Assembly: GCF_048544455.1 (NCBI RefSeq)
Contig: NC_133538.1
Coordinates: 143,961,922-144,025,921 of the forward strand
Direction: 5' to 3'
From: Silene latifolia
Taxonomy: Eukaryota; Streptophyta; Magnoliopsida; Caryophyllales; Caryophyllaceae
Length of the DNA: 64,000 bases
The translations under genes and the position numbers were made by a program. Numbering within the stretch: the first letter of the stretch is position 1; each line of letters begins with the position of its first letter. This document shows, piece by piece, positions 1-15,242 of this stretch. Under the pieces are notes generated by a model. It did no database searches. It was not told where the DNA came from and saw only the letters and a list, made by a program, of their open reading frames with translations.

Positions 1-1206
1 AAGAAAAGGCAAAACATTTATGGGAATGTGGAGGTATAGGCGGCCAAGCTAGTACCAGAACAAAAGCATATGACAACATCCGTTTCTCACTCAGTTATAG
101 AATTAAGCATGAGTGCCCTTTATTTGGCACAAAACTCACCAAACCAAACTGAAAATATTCCTCAATAAATGTAAATAAAGCATAGGAGCGAAACCATCAA
201 CAGTCCCTTTTTTTTTCTTTTCTTCTTTTCTTTTCTTTCATCACGTCTTTTTCTTCTTTTTTTCTCTTTTTCTTTTCTCGGTTTCTTTTTTTTTCATCCT
301 CCTTTTCTTATAAATTACCAACTCCAGAACATTACAATACAAGCCAAACTCGGCACAATGAAATATATATCACAAAATAATCTAAACTAGCTTGACAAGC
401 CATGCTAAATTTGGATGTTGTTAAGGGTCAACAGGCAAATTTGGCTAATGTGGAGTTAAATGGGTAAAAATGAAAGAAAGGGAAATTGTAAGCACCTCCC
501 TGCATGTGACACCAACCACTAACCCGAATGTATGCAGGCAAAATGAAATTGAATTTCATATTTGTGCAAATTGATGATACATGTTATGCAAGGAGTAACT
601 AATCGCAATCCTACATGAAATCGGTCATAGATGACACTAGTTTATACGGCTCTAAATCTTTAGAAATTATAAGTAGGTTGCCAAAATTTCAGGTCAGGTC
701 TATTCATTCAGCTAAATTTTAACATTAACTCGTAGATATGCAATAAGACAAGGCTAAAGATATTAAGTTTTATGCAAGGCTTAAGTAAAAAGGACAATTG
801 CAGTGCAATATCATCATTGAAATCTAGCGTTCCGACTCAACCTATATGCAAAAATAAACGTGAAAATTTTTGAATTTTATGAATTTTTCTAATTTTTATG
901 AGATTTTTGATTTTTATAAAAAAAACAACAATGCATACAGAAATTAAACGTGATAGCAGAAATGCAATAAAAACAACAATGCAGACACAGATATGGATGC
1001 ATAACCTCTCCAAACCAAACCGTACAATGCCCTCATTGTACCCAAAACAGGGAAAGGAAATGCAAACTAAAAGAAAAAGAGTGCAGATGCGGAAAACTTA
1101 CAAGATAACGTGAAGTAGGGACCTCCCCAAGCAAGCCAACAACGTGGGAGGTCGCAAACAGCTGCCAAACACCGTCACAGGAATCTAAGCAAGTCAAAAG
1201 CAACTC

Positions 1207-1390
1207 GATCAAGAGAGAATAACGGTCGATCGAGTGAACTGGGCATCCTAAACAGCTCCATCGAGGAAATGGGCACTCGATCGTGTGGTCATCCTTTAGC
1301 AGGTACTCGATCGAGTAGAATTTGTGCTCGATCGAGTAAGAACAGCAGCAAAAGTTCTCGATCGAGTACAAAGGTACTCGATCGAGTCAT
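1207..1390. repeat. TCGATCGAGT dyad cluster 1 (interior of element A)
   Basis: About seven copies or variants of ACTCGATCGAGT, separated by irregular 10-25 bp spacers. The core is a perfect palindrome. It is placed as the clusters ahead of the second ORF in elements 1 and 2, but no ORF follows here. Confidence 0.9.
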
Positions 1391-1462
1391 CCTCAGTATG
1401 TTCCTGCAAAGGCGCAACAAAACAACCCGCAAAACTAATAAAACAAGCATAATTGATATAGT

Positions 1463-4713
<3,251 letters not shown>

Positions 4714-4901
4714 GTACGGAGACCAATTATTACAACTAAAATGAAATGAAATGCAAAGTTTGAAAAACAACTATAGATAAAAAAACTACGGGTTGCCTCC
4801 CGGTAGCGCTAGTTTCAGTCAGGTCCCAGCTCGACCTTCTTTTCTTCAACAGCTGCTCCAGTCAGTCAGAATCAAAGCAACTTAAAGCTCTTAACAGTAG
4901 A

Positions 4902-5468
4902 TCATATAACTGCGCATGTGCTACACAAGAGCATAAGTAGCATCAAAGTATAATAGCAACATAGGAAAATAACATGCATGAACGTTTTAAGTCTAACGAA
5001 TTTCCTATGAGAGCTCCTAAATTTGTCAACAAAATAAAGGAGCGCGAGAGCAATTATCAATAATCTAGGGTGTTGATTCAGGTTGACAAATTTCTGACGA
5101 CAAGTAAGGTGAAAAACTATTAAATTAATCGTCCAGCTAGGAAGGGATATAGCATTAAAATACGAAGCATGAGTCAAATGAGGCAATGTACTATTTAAAC
5201 AAACAATAATATAATAATCGTCAACTACCTCGGTGTGGTCGCTCTCAATGATGGAATCATTGACAAAGGAAAATATTACCTCTTCCGTGCTAGGAGCAAT
5301 CACCGACTCAACTGTCTTCTCATCACCCTCCTTAGAGGAATCCATCCCGTAAATCGCACCCTCAAGCGCATACAGCTCGGCCTTGAAAAGGGGAGATTCA
5401 CCGTAACCATTATCTTCAGCAAAATCGTCATCTAGAATGAACCCAAGTGACGTTGCATTGCTCTCCAT
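4902..5468 (-). CDS. Small ORF of element A, hydrophobic C terminus, unknown function
   Basis: Open frame of 188 codons from an ATG at 5468 to a stop at 4902; the frame extends upstream only through non-ATG codons. It lies just after the primer site, where gag would be expected, but has no gag, zinc knuckle or protease motif. The N-terminal half is acidic (an ILDDDFAEDN stretch near residue 15, then many Glu/Asp). The C-terminal half has two hydrophobic stretches (around residues 138-148 and 165-188, Leu/Cys/Tyr-rich) that could be membrane segments. Between them is a basic patch (DKFRSSHRKFVRLK). It may instead be translated noncoding retrotransposon sequence. I do not recognise a family. 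Confidence 0.35.
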   Translation of the reverse strand: MESNATSLGFILDDDFAEDNGYGESPLFKAELYALEGAIYGMDSSKEGDEKTVESVIAPSTEEVIFSFVNDSIIESDHTEVVDDYYIIVCLNSTLPHLTHASYFNAISLPSWTINLIVFHLTCRQKFVNLNQHPRLLIIALALLYFVDKFRSSHRKFVRLKTFMHVIFLCCYYTLMLLMLLCSTCAVI

Positions 5469-5651
5469 GGCCAAGATCAAAGGTACTCAAGCCTTCCCTT
5501 TGTCGATCTTTTACCTAGAATTATCTAGGTAGGACCTGTAGGACCTATCAAAACAACACTAAAGAAAAAGATGAGAACTGCCTCAAGGAATTAATCCCTT
5601 GAGGCTAAAGACAGACAAAAATAAACAAGCAAATTAAATAAAATAGTTGCC

Positions 5652-5669
5652 TCCCCGGAAACGGTGCCA
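5652..5669 (-). other. Primer-binding site, tRNA-Asp type (element A)
   Basis: Minus strand reads TGGCACCGTTTCCGGGGA, two substitutions away from the Asp-type site in element 2 (TGGCGCCGTTGCCGGGGA). It lies five bases inside the LTR end. Confidence 0.85.
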
Positions 5670-6435
5670 AAATTTGCTTCCGTCGTCAGGTACCAAAAAT
5701 AAAATACCTAGTTACACTAACAGAAGCTAGCAGTAAGTAGGGTCGATCTCCACAGGGAAGCGGTCACTATCTACTTGTCTATTCGGTCCGTCTAAGGTCA
5801 CGATTGGGGGGTTTGAAATGTTTGAACTAAACTAAATAAGATAAAGGTAAGAGAAATAAGGATAAGAGAAATTAGCAAGAGAAAGAGGAAACTAGGATGT
5901 CGGTTCATCAATGAACGTCAGTCAATTGCAGTTAAAGTTACAGATTAGTCGATATGTCGGTCTAAGGGGCAATGAATATCTTCTTCCGGTCTCAATTTGC
6001 CCTAAAATACTATTAGCTTAGCTTCCGCCCTCACTAAAGCCTCATATTGTTCACTACGGGTCTCACCCCTTCCAACCTTCCGGTCTAGGTCAAGGCTTAC
6101 CAAAATTAAAAAGGCTAAATGCATCGATTCAATTAGCAAGATACAGTTAAAGTAGTGATTAACAACATAGACATAACCACAATGACCAATCTATGAACTA
6201 ATTAGCAATTAACATTCATTCATCGAATCCCCTAATCCTAGCAGAGAGAATTAGCTAGACATGGTAAAGGGAAGAACAAAAACAAAGGAAAGAGAAATAA
6301 TAAACATTAAATAAAGAGAAAAGGGAAAAGAGAGAAAATTACAGAGAAAAGATCCGGAAAAGAGAGGAAAGCAAAAAGTAACAGTAACAGGGAAAAATTA
6401 TTGTAAAAGTGATGTCTAAGGTGTACTTTCGTCTT

Positions 6436-6447
6436 CCTATTTATAGG
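6436..6447 (-). promoter_or_regulatory. TATA box of LTR A
   Basis: CCTATAAATAGG on the minus strand, about 60 bp downstream of the dyad cluster. It is the likely RNA polymerase II core promoter of the element. Confidence 0.6.
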
Positions 6448-6509
6448 AAAGATGATTTTATTTGACCTAGAAACAAAGTAAAACTTAAAAGCCCGAGCCC
6501 AATAAGAAA

Positions 6510-6672
6510 CCACTCGATCGAGTGATTTGAAACCACTCGATCGAGCAAAATTAAGCTCAAACCACTCGACCGAGTGAAATAAATACTCGATCGAGTAAAC
6601 CCGAAAATGCAACTACTCGATCGAGTAGAAAAAGGAGTCGATCGAACATAATTGTACTCGATCGAGTACTTT
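6510..6672. repeat. TCGATCGAGT dyad cluster 2 (LTR A)
   Basis: Seven units, five close to ACTCGATCGAGT, two with single changes (CGACCGAG, CGATCGAAC). It ends about 60 bp upstream of the LTR TATA box on the minus strand. Confidence 0.92.
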
Positions 6673-7127
6673 CCAAATAAGACAATTCCGCTTCGCAGCC
6701 TTTGAACTTCAAACATTTTGCCATTTCTTCGTTACTTGGGCAAACAGGGCAATTCTGGTGGCGTTGGAAAGCTAAGAGGACAAACTTTCATCTTGGAGTA
6801 ACCTGAAAATCAGTTGTAGAACTCGAGATATAGCTCTTCAAAGTAGGCACTAGCAATTTGAAGTTCTTCCTTCGCTCGCCTAGCTATTTTACTTCTTTGC
6901 GCATCTCAAGACAACTACATTCCCGCTCCAAATTCACTCTTCCTCCAAATGCATGCTAAACGGACGGTAAAAGGCTCGATTTCACTACTTTCTGGTCCAT
7001 TCCTTCAAATAGAACAAAACAAACCAAAGTAGCATATTCGGGGCATTTCGTAGCATAAAACTACGATAATAGCATACAAATACGTGCATAAAAAGGCCAA
7101 AAAGGACTATATAAAATGCACGTATCA

Positions 7128-7569
7128 ACAACCTTAACCAAATGCTATAAAAATGGTACGTAGGACTTACCCTTAACGCAAGGATCACAATGATACAAAG
7201 AACGATGAAAACCGACCTCTGTAGCTCCGGGATTTGCCAATAATGCGAATAGGAAGAACAACGTAGTTTGCAATCTCTTTTGAGTGTATTAGGTTTATAA
7301 AAAGTGTTTATGAAAGATGACGGCATAATATAAATACTAATTCACATTATTAACAAAACCCGTTGAGATATAACCCGTTAACCGACTTACTCGATCGAGT
7401 AACTAACATACTCGATCGAGTGCCACTTACTCGATCGAGTACCAAGGCTACTCGATCGAGTACCCTCTGACGAGAACAACACTGATTAAGTAAATCAAAA
7501 CATGCTTACTCGACAGAGTAAGCCCCACTCGATAGAGTACCCAGAGACTCATAAAACTGTAGTATTACA
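7128..7569 (-). repeat. 3' LTR fragment of element B
   Basis: Near-identical to 13092-13508, including cctctgtagctccggg, TTTATAAACC and the dyad cluster. The rest of this LTR should lie beyond the left edge of the window, on the far side of element A. Confidence 0.85.
7386..7536. repeat. TCGATCGAGT dyad cluster 3 (LTR B, 3' copy)
   Basis: Six units, two of them variants (CGACAGAG, CGATAGAG) that also occur in the partner LTR. A minus-strand TATAAA follows at 7294-7299. Confidence 0.9.
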
Positions 7570-7583
7570 GTCTTCCCTCCTTA
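7570..7583 (-). other. Polypurine tract of element B
   Basis: Minus strand reads AAGGAGGGAAGAC directly before the LTR start TGTAATAC, the expected plus-strand primer position. Confidence 0.7.
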
Positions 7584-7890
7584 AAAAGAACTTCGTCCCC
7601 GAAGTTCAACCCATACTCAAAACAAACACACAAACTCGATCAAGACACAACAACATAGCTAAGAACTCAAACGAAAACCCAACCTATAAAACATGAACTC
7701 TCAACACCAACTCCACCAACTACGTCTACCTCCACAACATGACTCACGATATCGTATCCACCACATTATAGCCTCTCTCGACACTAACTCCATACACTAG
7801 CAACTACCATCCACAAACGCTGCTAGCTCCGTTTCACTAACAAATTATCCACAAGCAAATCCAAAACCAAGACACCCATAAACATCAAAC

Positions 7891-7920
7891 GGAATGTTAC
7901 ATTCTACCACCCTTAAAAGG
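7891..7920 (-). other. Second polypurine tract and LTR-start-like junction
   Basis: Minus strand reads CCTTTTAAGGGTGGTAGAA then TGTAACATTCC, a chromovirus-like tract followed by an LTR-like start, about 320 bp inside the true tract. The upstream stretch (gaggacgaaattcc) is also duplicated at the first tract (ggggacgaagttc). It suggests a remnant of another related element, or a tract duplication. Confidence 0.5.
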
Positions 7921-10900
7921 AATTTCGTCCTCGAAGTTTACTCACACTCACAACATCATCATCCAACTGTCAACACTATTGAAATATTCTCCCATTCCTA
8001 AACATCGAACTACTACAAGCACGGGCATAACCTTTAATAAAATCAATCAAAACAAATATTCATCCTTTATGCTACACCAACACTCTACTTCCAATTATAC
8101 TACCATATGCACAACCATCAAAATCTATTTTATCGCATCCTACTCCTCTTAAGATAAATGGTACGTCCTCGTAACTCACTAATACTAAATTCTAGCTATT
8201 TCTTCTCATTATCCCCATCACCACCGCATGTCAAAGATAACCACCTGTAATCTAAACACTCGCCATGCATATATCTAAGGCTCTCTTACTTAAACAATTC
8301 TCATACTTCAATTCACTCGTCACACCACCTAACCTCTACCTCAAAATCTTTAACTTAACCAAAACTTCAATTGTTCCCTATTACTGCCAAAACGACATAA
8401 TCCTCTATACCTGCACTTATCTCCATACTCATAACTCACGATCCACAATTATTACATACACTCACACTAGATCCTCAAGTTCTTTTCTTCCTTTACCGGA
8501 AAACTCATACATAACTTAACATGACACTAATTCCCAACACCCTACACTCACTGTCTCAACGAAAGATTATGAACCACCTGCAGCTTTCAGATCATTACCA
8601 CATATGTTCTACGAATCACTTGCCATGACTATGTGCACCGATGCCTCATCTACAACAATATCAAATGTACTGTAAAAACTTCTGACAACTGTGTCCCATC
8701 AATAGAATATCCCGATGCCATGACAACCACGGAAACAAATACACTCTCTTTCATATCATACTCTACCCTCATTCCAAAACTTAACTGGTAAGAAACATCA
8801 ATAAACAAAACAACTGTCTATCTGTACAAACTGAAACTCACAGGAAGCAACATCAAACAAAACAACAATTTATGTATAACTGGTATGTACTTTCGAAACT
8901 CGAATCATAATCATCCTGCCTACTCCACCGCAACCGGTGACGGCATCGCAACACTGTCACCAACAGCCGCACCGCAGTGCGAAAATACCCGCATCACAAC
9001 ACTAAGTACCGTGCCCGCATCACCACCCGAGGCACCACAACCACACCGATAGACATCGCAACATACACAACCCCATAAACACAGACTCAGAAATAACTTC
9101 TCGGACAAGAAAACTTACTCAAATCCACTTTACTAAATCACAACGCAACATATTATATGAATAAACGGATAAGCACCTCATGACCATCATCCCTACCATT
9201 TCACGGAATACACATGTATTATAAATACGCATACGATTATAACTAACCATGCCAAATCAATCAAACTATTACCATTTTTTTTTATCATTCAATCAGGTTA
9301 CTGTACTCAACATATAGAAAATTCAGACAACAACTTTATAATTATCACACAATACCACTTCTTGTGAGGTCAAAACCTCACACAAACATTCATACACATC
9401 ATAGACCCGTAATCACATCCAACTAGTCAATCCTGATCACGTAAGTTACCACCTGGCAAAGGTTACCTCTCACCTGAGCTTAACTCGTATGCCCCTCATA
9501 ACACATTCTCCTATTCGCATAACCAGCACTTTCTGCCATACATAACCATACAGCTAACCCTTATTACGAGGAACCGCCTCTTAAGACTACGTCTTATACT
9601 TCCTCATAACCATACATCTCAATTCGGTCTCTACAAAATCAACCTCTTTAGGATTGCCATCTTTCCTATTTATCATCACCCTTAACCACTAGTGACAACA
9701 CCTCCACACTACCACCGTTCGTACATCAAAACATCACAGCTTCTTTCCTATCTTTGGTTATCATCCTAAATAACGAACATCAAATACATCAACAAAAATC
9801 ATCTCAACACTATTTCCAATTCCATCCTTAATTGTATCGTCACCCGACTCACCACCAAAATCTCATATCGTGCAAATTCTCTACCCAACTTTTACTTTAC
9901 TTAATTCCTCGAAACTCTTGACTAATCATGTTGTTCTGAAACTCCTATATAACCATTAACTCAAATCCTCATGATAGTATCATACATCTCGACGATTCCT
10001 TACTTTTATATCACATAATTTCGGTGAACATTTTCTTAGTTTTACTCCCCTCATTCTTTTCTTTTTACACTCGACAAAACCAATTAACCATTCAACTCCT
10101 TATTACCTCTTATCTAACTCTTTAATGCTCCGGTTACCTTCTCATTGCTCCAAAACTCACATCTCATTATTTCATATCGATATCATCTAACTCTTTCTTA
10201 CCATAAATATTCTCTTATTATGCTATCACTCACCCTTGCCACCAATCCATCCATAGAATCAACGTTTACTTGTTCAAACAATTGCATCTCCCTTTTTACA
10301 TCTCTAGAAATCAAAATTCATTTTATACCGTTAATTGCCCAAGGAAATCACACGTTAGTTTCACCTCTTGATAACACAAATTATCAAACTCAGTCACTAT
10401 CTGCAAATCCACGTCGCGATATGTCTCCATTAAGTTCATTATATACCACTCTTCTCAATCCCTCTAAAACGACCTTTCATTATATATATTCTTAATTAAC
10501 AAAATTCCTAACCATCTCCCTCCATAATTCTTTACACATTTGAAGTTGCTACTATCCACATTCTTCCTTTCAATCTATTCATTTTCACGTACCTTAGACT
10601 CACATCATCCCTTGCCCATATTTACTTACTTTTACATTACTCAACATAAAATCATATCACTCATATCTTCTCACAAAACATGCTCCATGCCTTAATAAGC
10701 CTTACCAATCCTTCTTTGCTTTTTCCACTATCCATCACAACCACACATAACTCATGTCCTCCCACCGACTTCATAGTCACCACAGGTGCCACTCACTACA
10801 CCATAAGATTGGGTAACTTATGCATCAAAACCAACATACATGTAAAACAATGCATAAAGAAGTAAAATAACACCTTTGAATTAAACATAATATGCAACGA

Positions 10901-12090
10901 AGTCAAAAGATAAGCATATGACCCAAAACAGGGGTCACTAGATCAAGTACAGACCACTCGATCAAGTGAGTGACTTACTTGATCGAGTGGGTGAAGGTCA
11001 GAATCACGTAAAACAAATTACCAGGGCTACTCGATCGAGTAAGGGGTACTCGATCGAGTACCAAGGTGCACTCGATCGAGTGAGGGCCACTCGATCGAGT
11101 ACCCTACGCATTTCTCAACACTGTCCAATTTTCGTAAAACGGTCATAACTCACTCGTTTCTTGGTAGTTTTGGGCGTGTGACCTATCGTTAGAATCGTAA
11201 AAGAACAAGCTATCACCTCCAACTGGAATCACATTAAAATCATTTATGCATCTCAAGTTATAACAGTTTAAAGACAACCTCTCTATAATCGAAAACACAA
11301 CTACTTGATTTTACTTCCAAACAACTTAAACGACAACAAGGTAAACAAAAACAACTCGATGCTCATAAAACCAGTATCCCTAACCACATGTTACTATCTT
11401 CAAAAGCCAAGCAACAACATCCATTATACACATGCATCATTCAATTTACCAAGCATGTATTACCTACATGTTTTTATTCTATAACTTTACGTAAACAAAA
11501 TCACAAATATATAACATCAAGTCTCCTATTCACGTGTTACTAGCATAATAACAACATTATAAAATCTCTTCCATCATACAACATGCTTTATCAAAAATCA
11601 TATTATCATGCAACAATTATCATCTTTTTCCACCAATTATTCATGCTCTTACTCAAACTTTCAGCTATATAAACTCGTACAACACTACCAACAACATATA
11701 TGTATACATAACTCTATGTATAACTCAAAGCAAACAAATTTTCTTTGCGTATTTCTATAATGCCATATTGTAAAACAACCATCATGCTTTCAATCAATAA
11801 TGTATAACATCACCTCATTATCATCTTTCTCTACACATTTCCCATTCTCCACATACATACATCCACCGATTCATACCACACTTTGCTACAAAGATGCACA
11901 ATTCACAAGATAAACACATAGTGATCCCGACTCATATCCCATGGTGACTAGTTCAAAATTGTAGGGCGAGTTTGCGACTTTAGGACGTCTCCCAAGCCTT
12001 TGCATTAGCTCCTACAACTTCTACCCCGGGTTTATTTTAATTAACTCCCTATGTTCATTAGATTCATTGGTTACAAGTTTCAGGATCGTC
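7921..12090. other. Noncoding interior of element B
   Basis: About 4.2 kb, C/A-rich on the plus strand, with only scattered short ORFs of simple composition. I find no gag, protease, reverse transcriptase or integrase motif. The only ordered feature is the dyad cluster at 10939-11103. Confidence 0.6.
10939..11103. repeat. TCGATCGAGT dyad cluster 4 (interior of element B)
   Basis: Seven units; the left three are variants (CTAGATCAAG, CTCGATCAAG, CTTGATCGAG) and the right four match the core. No TATA box is evident nearby. Confidence 0.9.
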
Positions 12091-12102
12091 GCTCTGATAC
12101 CA
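12091..12102 (-). other. Primer-binding site, initiator tRNA-Met type (element B)
   Basis: Minus strand reads TGGTATCAGAGC, the standard complement of the initiator tRNA-Met 3' end, three bases inside the LTR end. Confidence 0.92.
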
Positions 12103-13255
12103 CTTTGTGACACCCCCATACTCCAAGTGCCTTACCAGGACCACTTAAGGTATAAGAACGTCACCATCTCGGTTACCCGAGGCAATGATAATCAAATGAC
12201 AATGAAGAAACATAATTTAAATAATAATATAGTTTAAAGTGATTACATGATCAAAACCAAAACTCTTAAACTGAAATACAAGATTCTCAGACGGTCTACT
12301 GCTAAAACTATCAAAGCTATAAAATATCGTCTGACACAGCGGAAGACTTCTAACTGCCACGTGATGACTCATCCCAGCTATCACATACGCGTCATATCAT
12401 ACCTCCTCAATAACTGCTCATCACCCCTGAATGGATCACCATAGTTTTTAAAACATTTAAACGGGGTCAGTACTAATTACACGATACAAACCAACATGAA
12501 GCAAATACCAAGCAGCTCAATCAACACATCAATCCCCAGTCTCCATCATCAATCTCCACACAACTGACTACACACTAAAGTGTGTAGCCCTGCCAGAGTA
12601 CCCATCCCAACAGGTACTCCATACCGCCAGTGGGGGACCGCAGCCGTTCCCACCTAAGCCCCGCTCATCTCATCGAGCGATAAACCCATGTTCCTTAATG
12701 TGCACATCCCTCCCTGTGGTGGGTTCCACAGGGAGGCGAATCAAGGGCGTGAAGCCACTACCGCAAGTGACTCCACTCAGCCACGGACGCACCCCGAAGA
12801 ACACAGACAGATACAACAACAGTCAACGACAATAAACAACAACCATCACAACACCAACAATTACCAACAACCAATTCCAGTACGATAATTACTCAATAAC
12901 AATCACCACACAATCATGTAACTAATGCGAGTAGGAAACCCTACCTGGAATGCAACACAAACAGCAGACGATCTAGCAGCTGTCTCAAAACCTTTCCTCT
13001 ACTAACCCTCCTCCTATACACATAATCATACAATTACTACCACATCAACATAAACATAGAAAACCCCCAATCCCAAAATTAGGGTTTAAACAACCTTAAC
13101 CAAATACAATAAAAATGGTACGTAAGACTTACTCTTGACGCAAGGATCACAATGATACAAAGAACGATGAAATCCGACCTCTCTAGCTCCGGGATTTGCC
13201 AATAATGCGAATAGGAAGAACAACGTAGTTTGCAATCTCTTTTGAGTGTATTAGG

Positions 13256-13261
13256 TTTATA
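13256..13261 (-). promoter_or_regulatory. TATA box of LTR B
   Basis: TTTTTATAAACC on the minus strand, about 90 bp downstream of the dyad cluster. The same arrangement is in the partner LTR (7294-7299). Confidence 0.6.
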
Positions 13262-13349
13262 AAAAGTGTTTATGAAAGATGACGGCGTAATATAAATACT
13301 AATTCACATTATTAACAAAACCCGTTGAGATATAACCTGTTAACCGACT

Positions 13350-13483
13350 TACTCAATCGAGTAACTAACATACTCGATCGAGTACCAAGGCTACTCGATC
13401 GAATACCCTACAGGCAGAACACTGATTCGTAAATCAAAACATGTTTGCTCGACAGAGTAAGCCCCACTCGATAGAGTACCCAG
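13350..13483. repeat. TCGATCGAGT dyad cluster 5 (LTR B, 5' copy)
   Basis: Five units, one less than the partner LTR, with different point changes (CTCAATCGAG, CGATCGAAT). Unit number therefore varies between LTRs of one element. Confidence 0.88.
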
Positions 13484-13508
13484 AGACTCATAAAACCGTA
13501 GTATTACA

Positions 13509-13744
13509 AAACCTGAATAATCCGTTTAAGGAAATAGGGAAGAAAATAGTGAATAGGAGGGAGTAATAATAATAATAATAATTCACAAACTTTATGTCCG
13601 GTTGTTGAAGGCTAAAACCCAATGGCAAGCAAACTAAATAATCTAACTGGCCCATTATTTGGACCCGTTTTCCATTTATGCCTAAGCATATGAATAAATG
13701 TCTTTTTAGCATTTTCCATTTTTGGTAAAGAGAGCCTTAAAGTT
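13509..13744. other. Short unique spacer
   Basis: Between element B and the repeat chain. It contains a short TAA run (13562-13583). Nothing else is recognised. Confidence 0.5.
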
Positions 13745-14374
13745 CGACACCACTAGACATGAATAACATTGGAGTAATAGCTATAGAGAGTAGAATTATG
13801 AATAGTAAGGTAGTACAAGAATAACACAGGAATATCATTGGAGTAGCAACACAATAACAGCGGAGTAACAACACAATAACATCAGAATAACACCGGAGTA
13901 ACAACACAATAACAGCAGAATAACACCGGAGTAACAACACAATAACACCAGAATAACACCCGAGTAACACGTGATAAAAAAAAGTAACATAATGAGAAAA
14001 TTAGAAAACCGTGAAAACATAAGAGTAGCAGTGGAATAACAAGTGAAAACACACAAAAAAAGTATAAGAGAAATATTGAAATAACACGTGTAACAAAAAA
14101 GGAAAAAAAAAAAAAGAAGAATAACAATGAATTGTAGTAACAAAAAAAAATAAAAAAAAAATGGAATAACAGTTGGACACCACAAAAAAAAACAATGGAA
14201 TAACAGGTAAAAAAAAAAAAGAATAACAATGAAATAACAGGTAGTAACCAAAAAAATTGGAATAACAGGTGGTAACACCAAAAAAAATAAAAAATAAAAG
14301 GTAACATAATGAGAAAATTAGAGAAGCATGACAACATAAAAATAACACTGAAATAACATGTCAGCCCAAACTCA

Positions 14375-14376
<2 letters not shown>
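13745..14376. mobile_element. Right end of a (TA)n-flanked repeat-rich element
   Basis: Irregular tandem units (aataacaacacaataacagc and similar) end at cccaaactcaccata against a (TA)n tract. Its composition is the same as the array inside the next element (15940-16870), so it is probably a truncated relative. The left end is not identified. Confidence 0.5.

Positions 14377-14464
<88 letters not shown>
14376..14464. repeat. (TA)n then (GA)n microsatellite, chain junction 1
   Basis: About 55 bp of alternating AT followed by about 34 bp of GA. First of eight (TA)n tracts that separate elements. Confidence 0.97.
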
Positions 14465-14467
<3 letters not shown>

Positions 14468-15242
14468 GGATCTCGTGAGTTTGGTTCTTACGGTGAGTTG
14501 TGAGTTTGGAAATTTCAGCCATTGGATGAGGGTATATACACGGTTGTGATTAAATCTCAAAATAAAATAAGAGATGCTCCTCTCTGCAAAAGGACGGACA
14601 AAAACCAAATTAAACAAAATCCACAGTTCTAGATTCTCTTTTCTTTAGAAAAAATCAATCAAAAAGTTATGATCAATCAAAAAATTATGATCAATCAAGC
14701 ATACGGAACGAACAAGGCCTCATATCATTATCAAACTTGCTCTCTCGCCTATAACGATATATTCGATTTCAATTCATCCTCGATCAATAAGGTCGAAAAC
14801 ACCTATTTCTGTAACCAAGGCCAAGATTAGAGAGTTTTTGAATGATGGAATTGAGGCATATGGGGATTTAAGGGGGTTTATTAAGGTTAAGCAAGGGTTT
14901 CATCGGTGCTTGAAATTGTGTCGGATTTCGACTCAAATTCAGGGTTTCACGTGATGCTCCCCTAGTGGCACGGTAGTAGTCTTTGCGAGCAATGGCGGCT
15001 CAAAGGCGAGATCTAGATGGAAGGGTTGAGCAATGGCGATTCTTAGGATTAATTGGATGTTTTTTTTTTTCATGATTTCGGAAAAGTAAAATAAAACAAA
15101 ACCGATTATCCTCTTGTATATGGTGATGATTATAATTTGTTGAATATGAGGAGGAAGGGTTGAGTAATGTAAGTGATTTAAGTGTTCTCAGGTTGTTTAG
15201 CTATGTAAATCTGAAAGCTAGTGAGTTTGAAGTATATTTAAC

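Larger units (their letters stand above)
5675..7127 (-). repeat. 5' LTR of element A
   Basis: Starts TGATACGTGCA at 7127 on the minus strand and ends in GCA near 5675, just before the primer site, about 1.45 kb. The start and layout match the LTR of element 2 (46959 onward). It contains a TCGATCGAGT cluster and then a TATA box. The right flank (7128 onward) continues as LTR of element B, whose uninterrupted copy is at 13092, so the insertion point is clear. Confidence 0.8.
7128..13508 (-). mobile_element. LTR retrotransposon B, coding-free (LARD-like), interrupted by element A
   Basis: On the minus strand the 5' LTR runs 13508 to 12106. It is followed by a Met-type primer site, about 4.5 kb of interior, a purine-rich tract (7583-7570), and the first 440 bp of the 3' LTR (7569 to 7128). 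There element A is inserted. The LTR copies share about 420 bp nearly identically. The LTR runs TGTAATACTACGG to GGGGGTGTCACA. The interior has no recognisable gag or pol on either strand, as in large retrotransposon derivatives that depend on proteins from relatives. The primer site and the second polypurine tract resemble Tekay/Del-type chromoviruses. Confidence 0.8.
12106..13508 (-). repeat. 5' LTR of element B
   Basis: About 1.4 kb on the minus strand, from TGTAATACTACGG to GGGGGTGTCACA. The dyad cluster is at 13350-13483, followed on the minus strand by TATAAA at 13261-13256. Confidence 0.85.

Noticed and set aside
1207-1390. CRISPR-like look of regular short repeats with unique spacers
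   Set aside because: Repeats are 10-12 bp and variable, spacers irregular, and the DNA is plant nuclear.
10145-10495. 116-codon ORF in element B
   Set aside because: Plus-strand ORF in a minus-strand noncoding interior, low-complexity composition, no domain.
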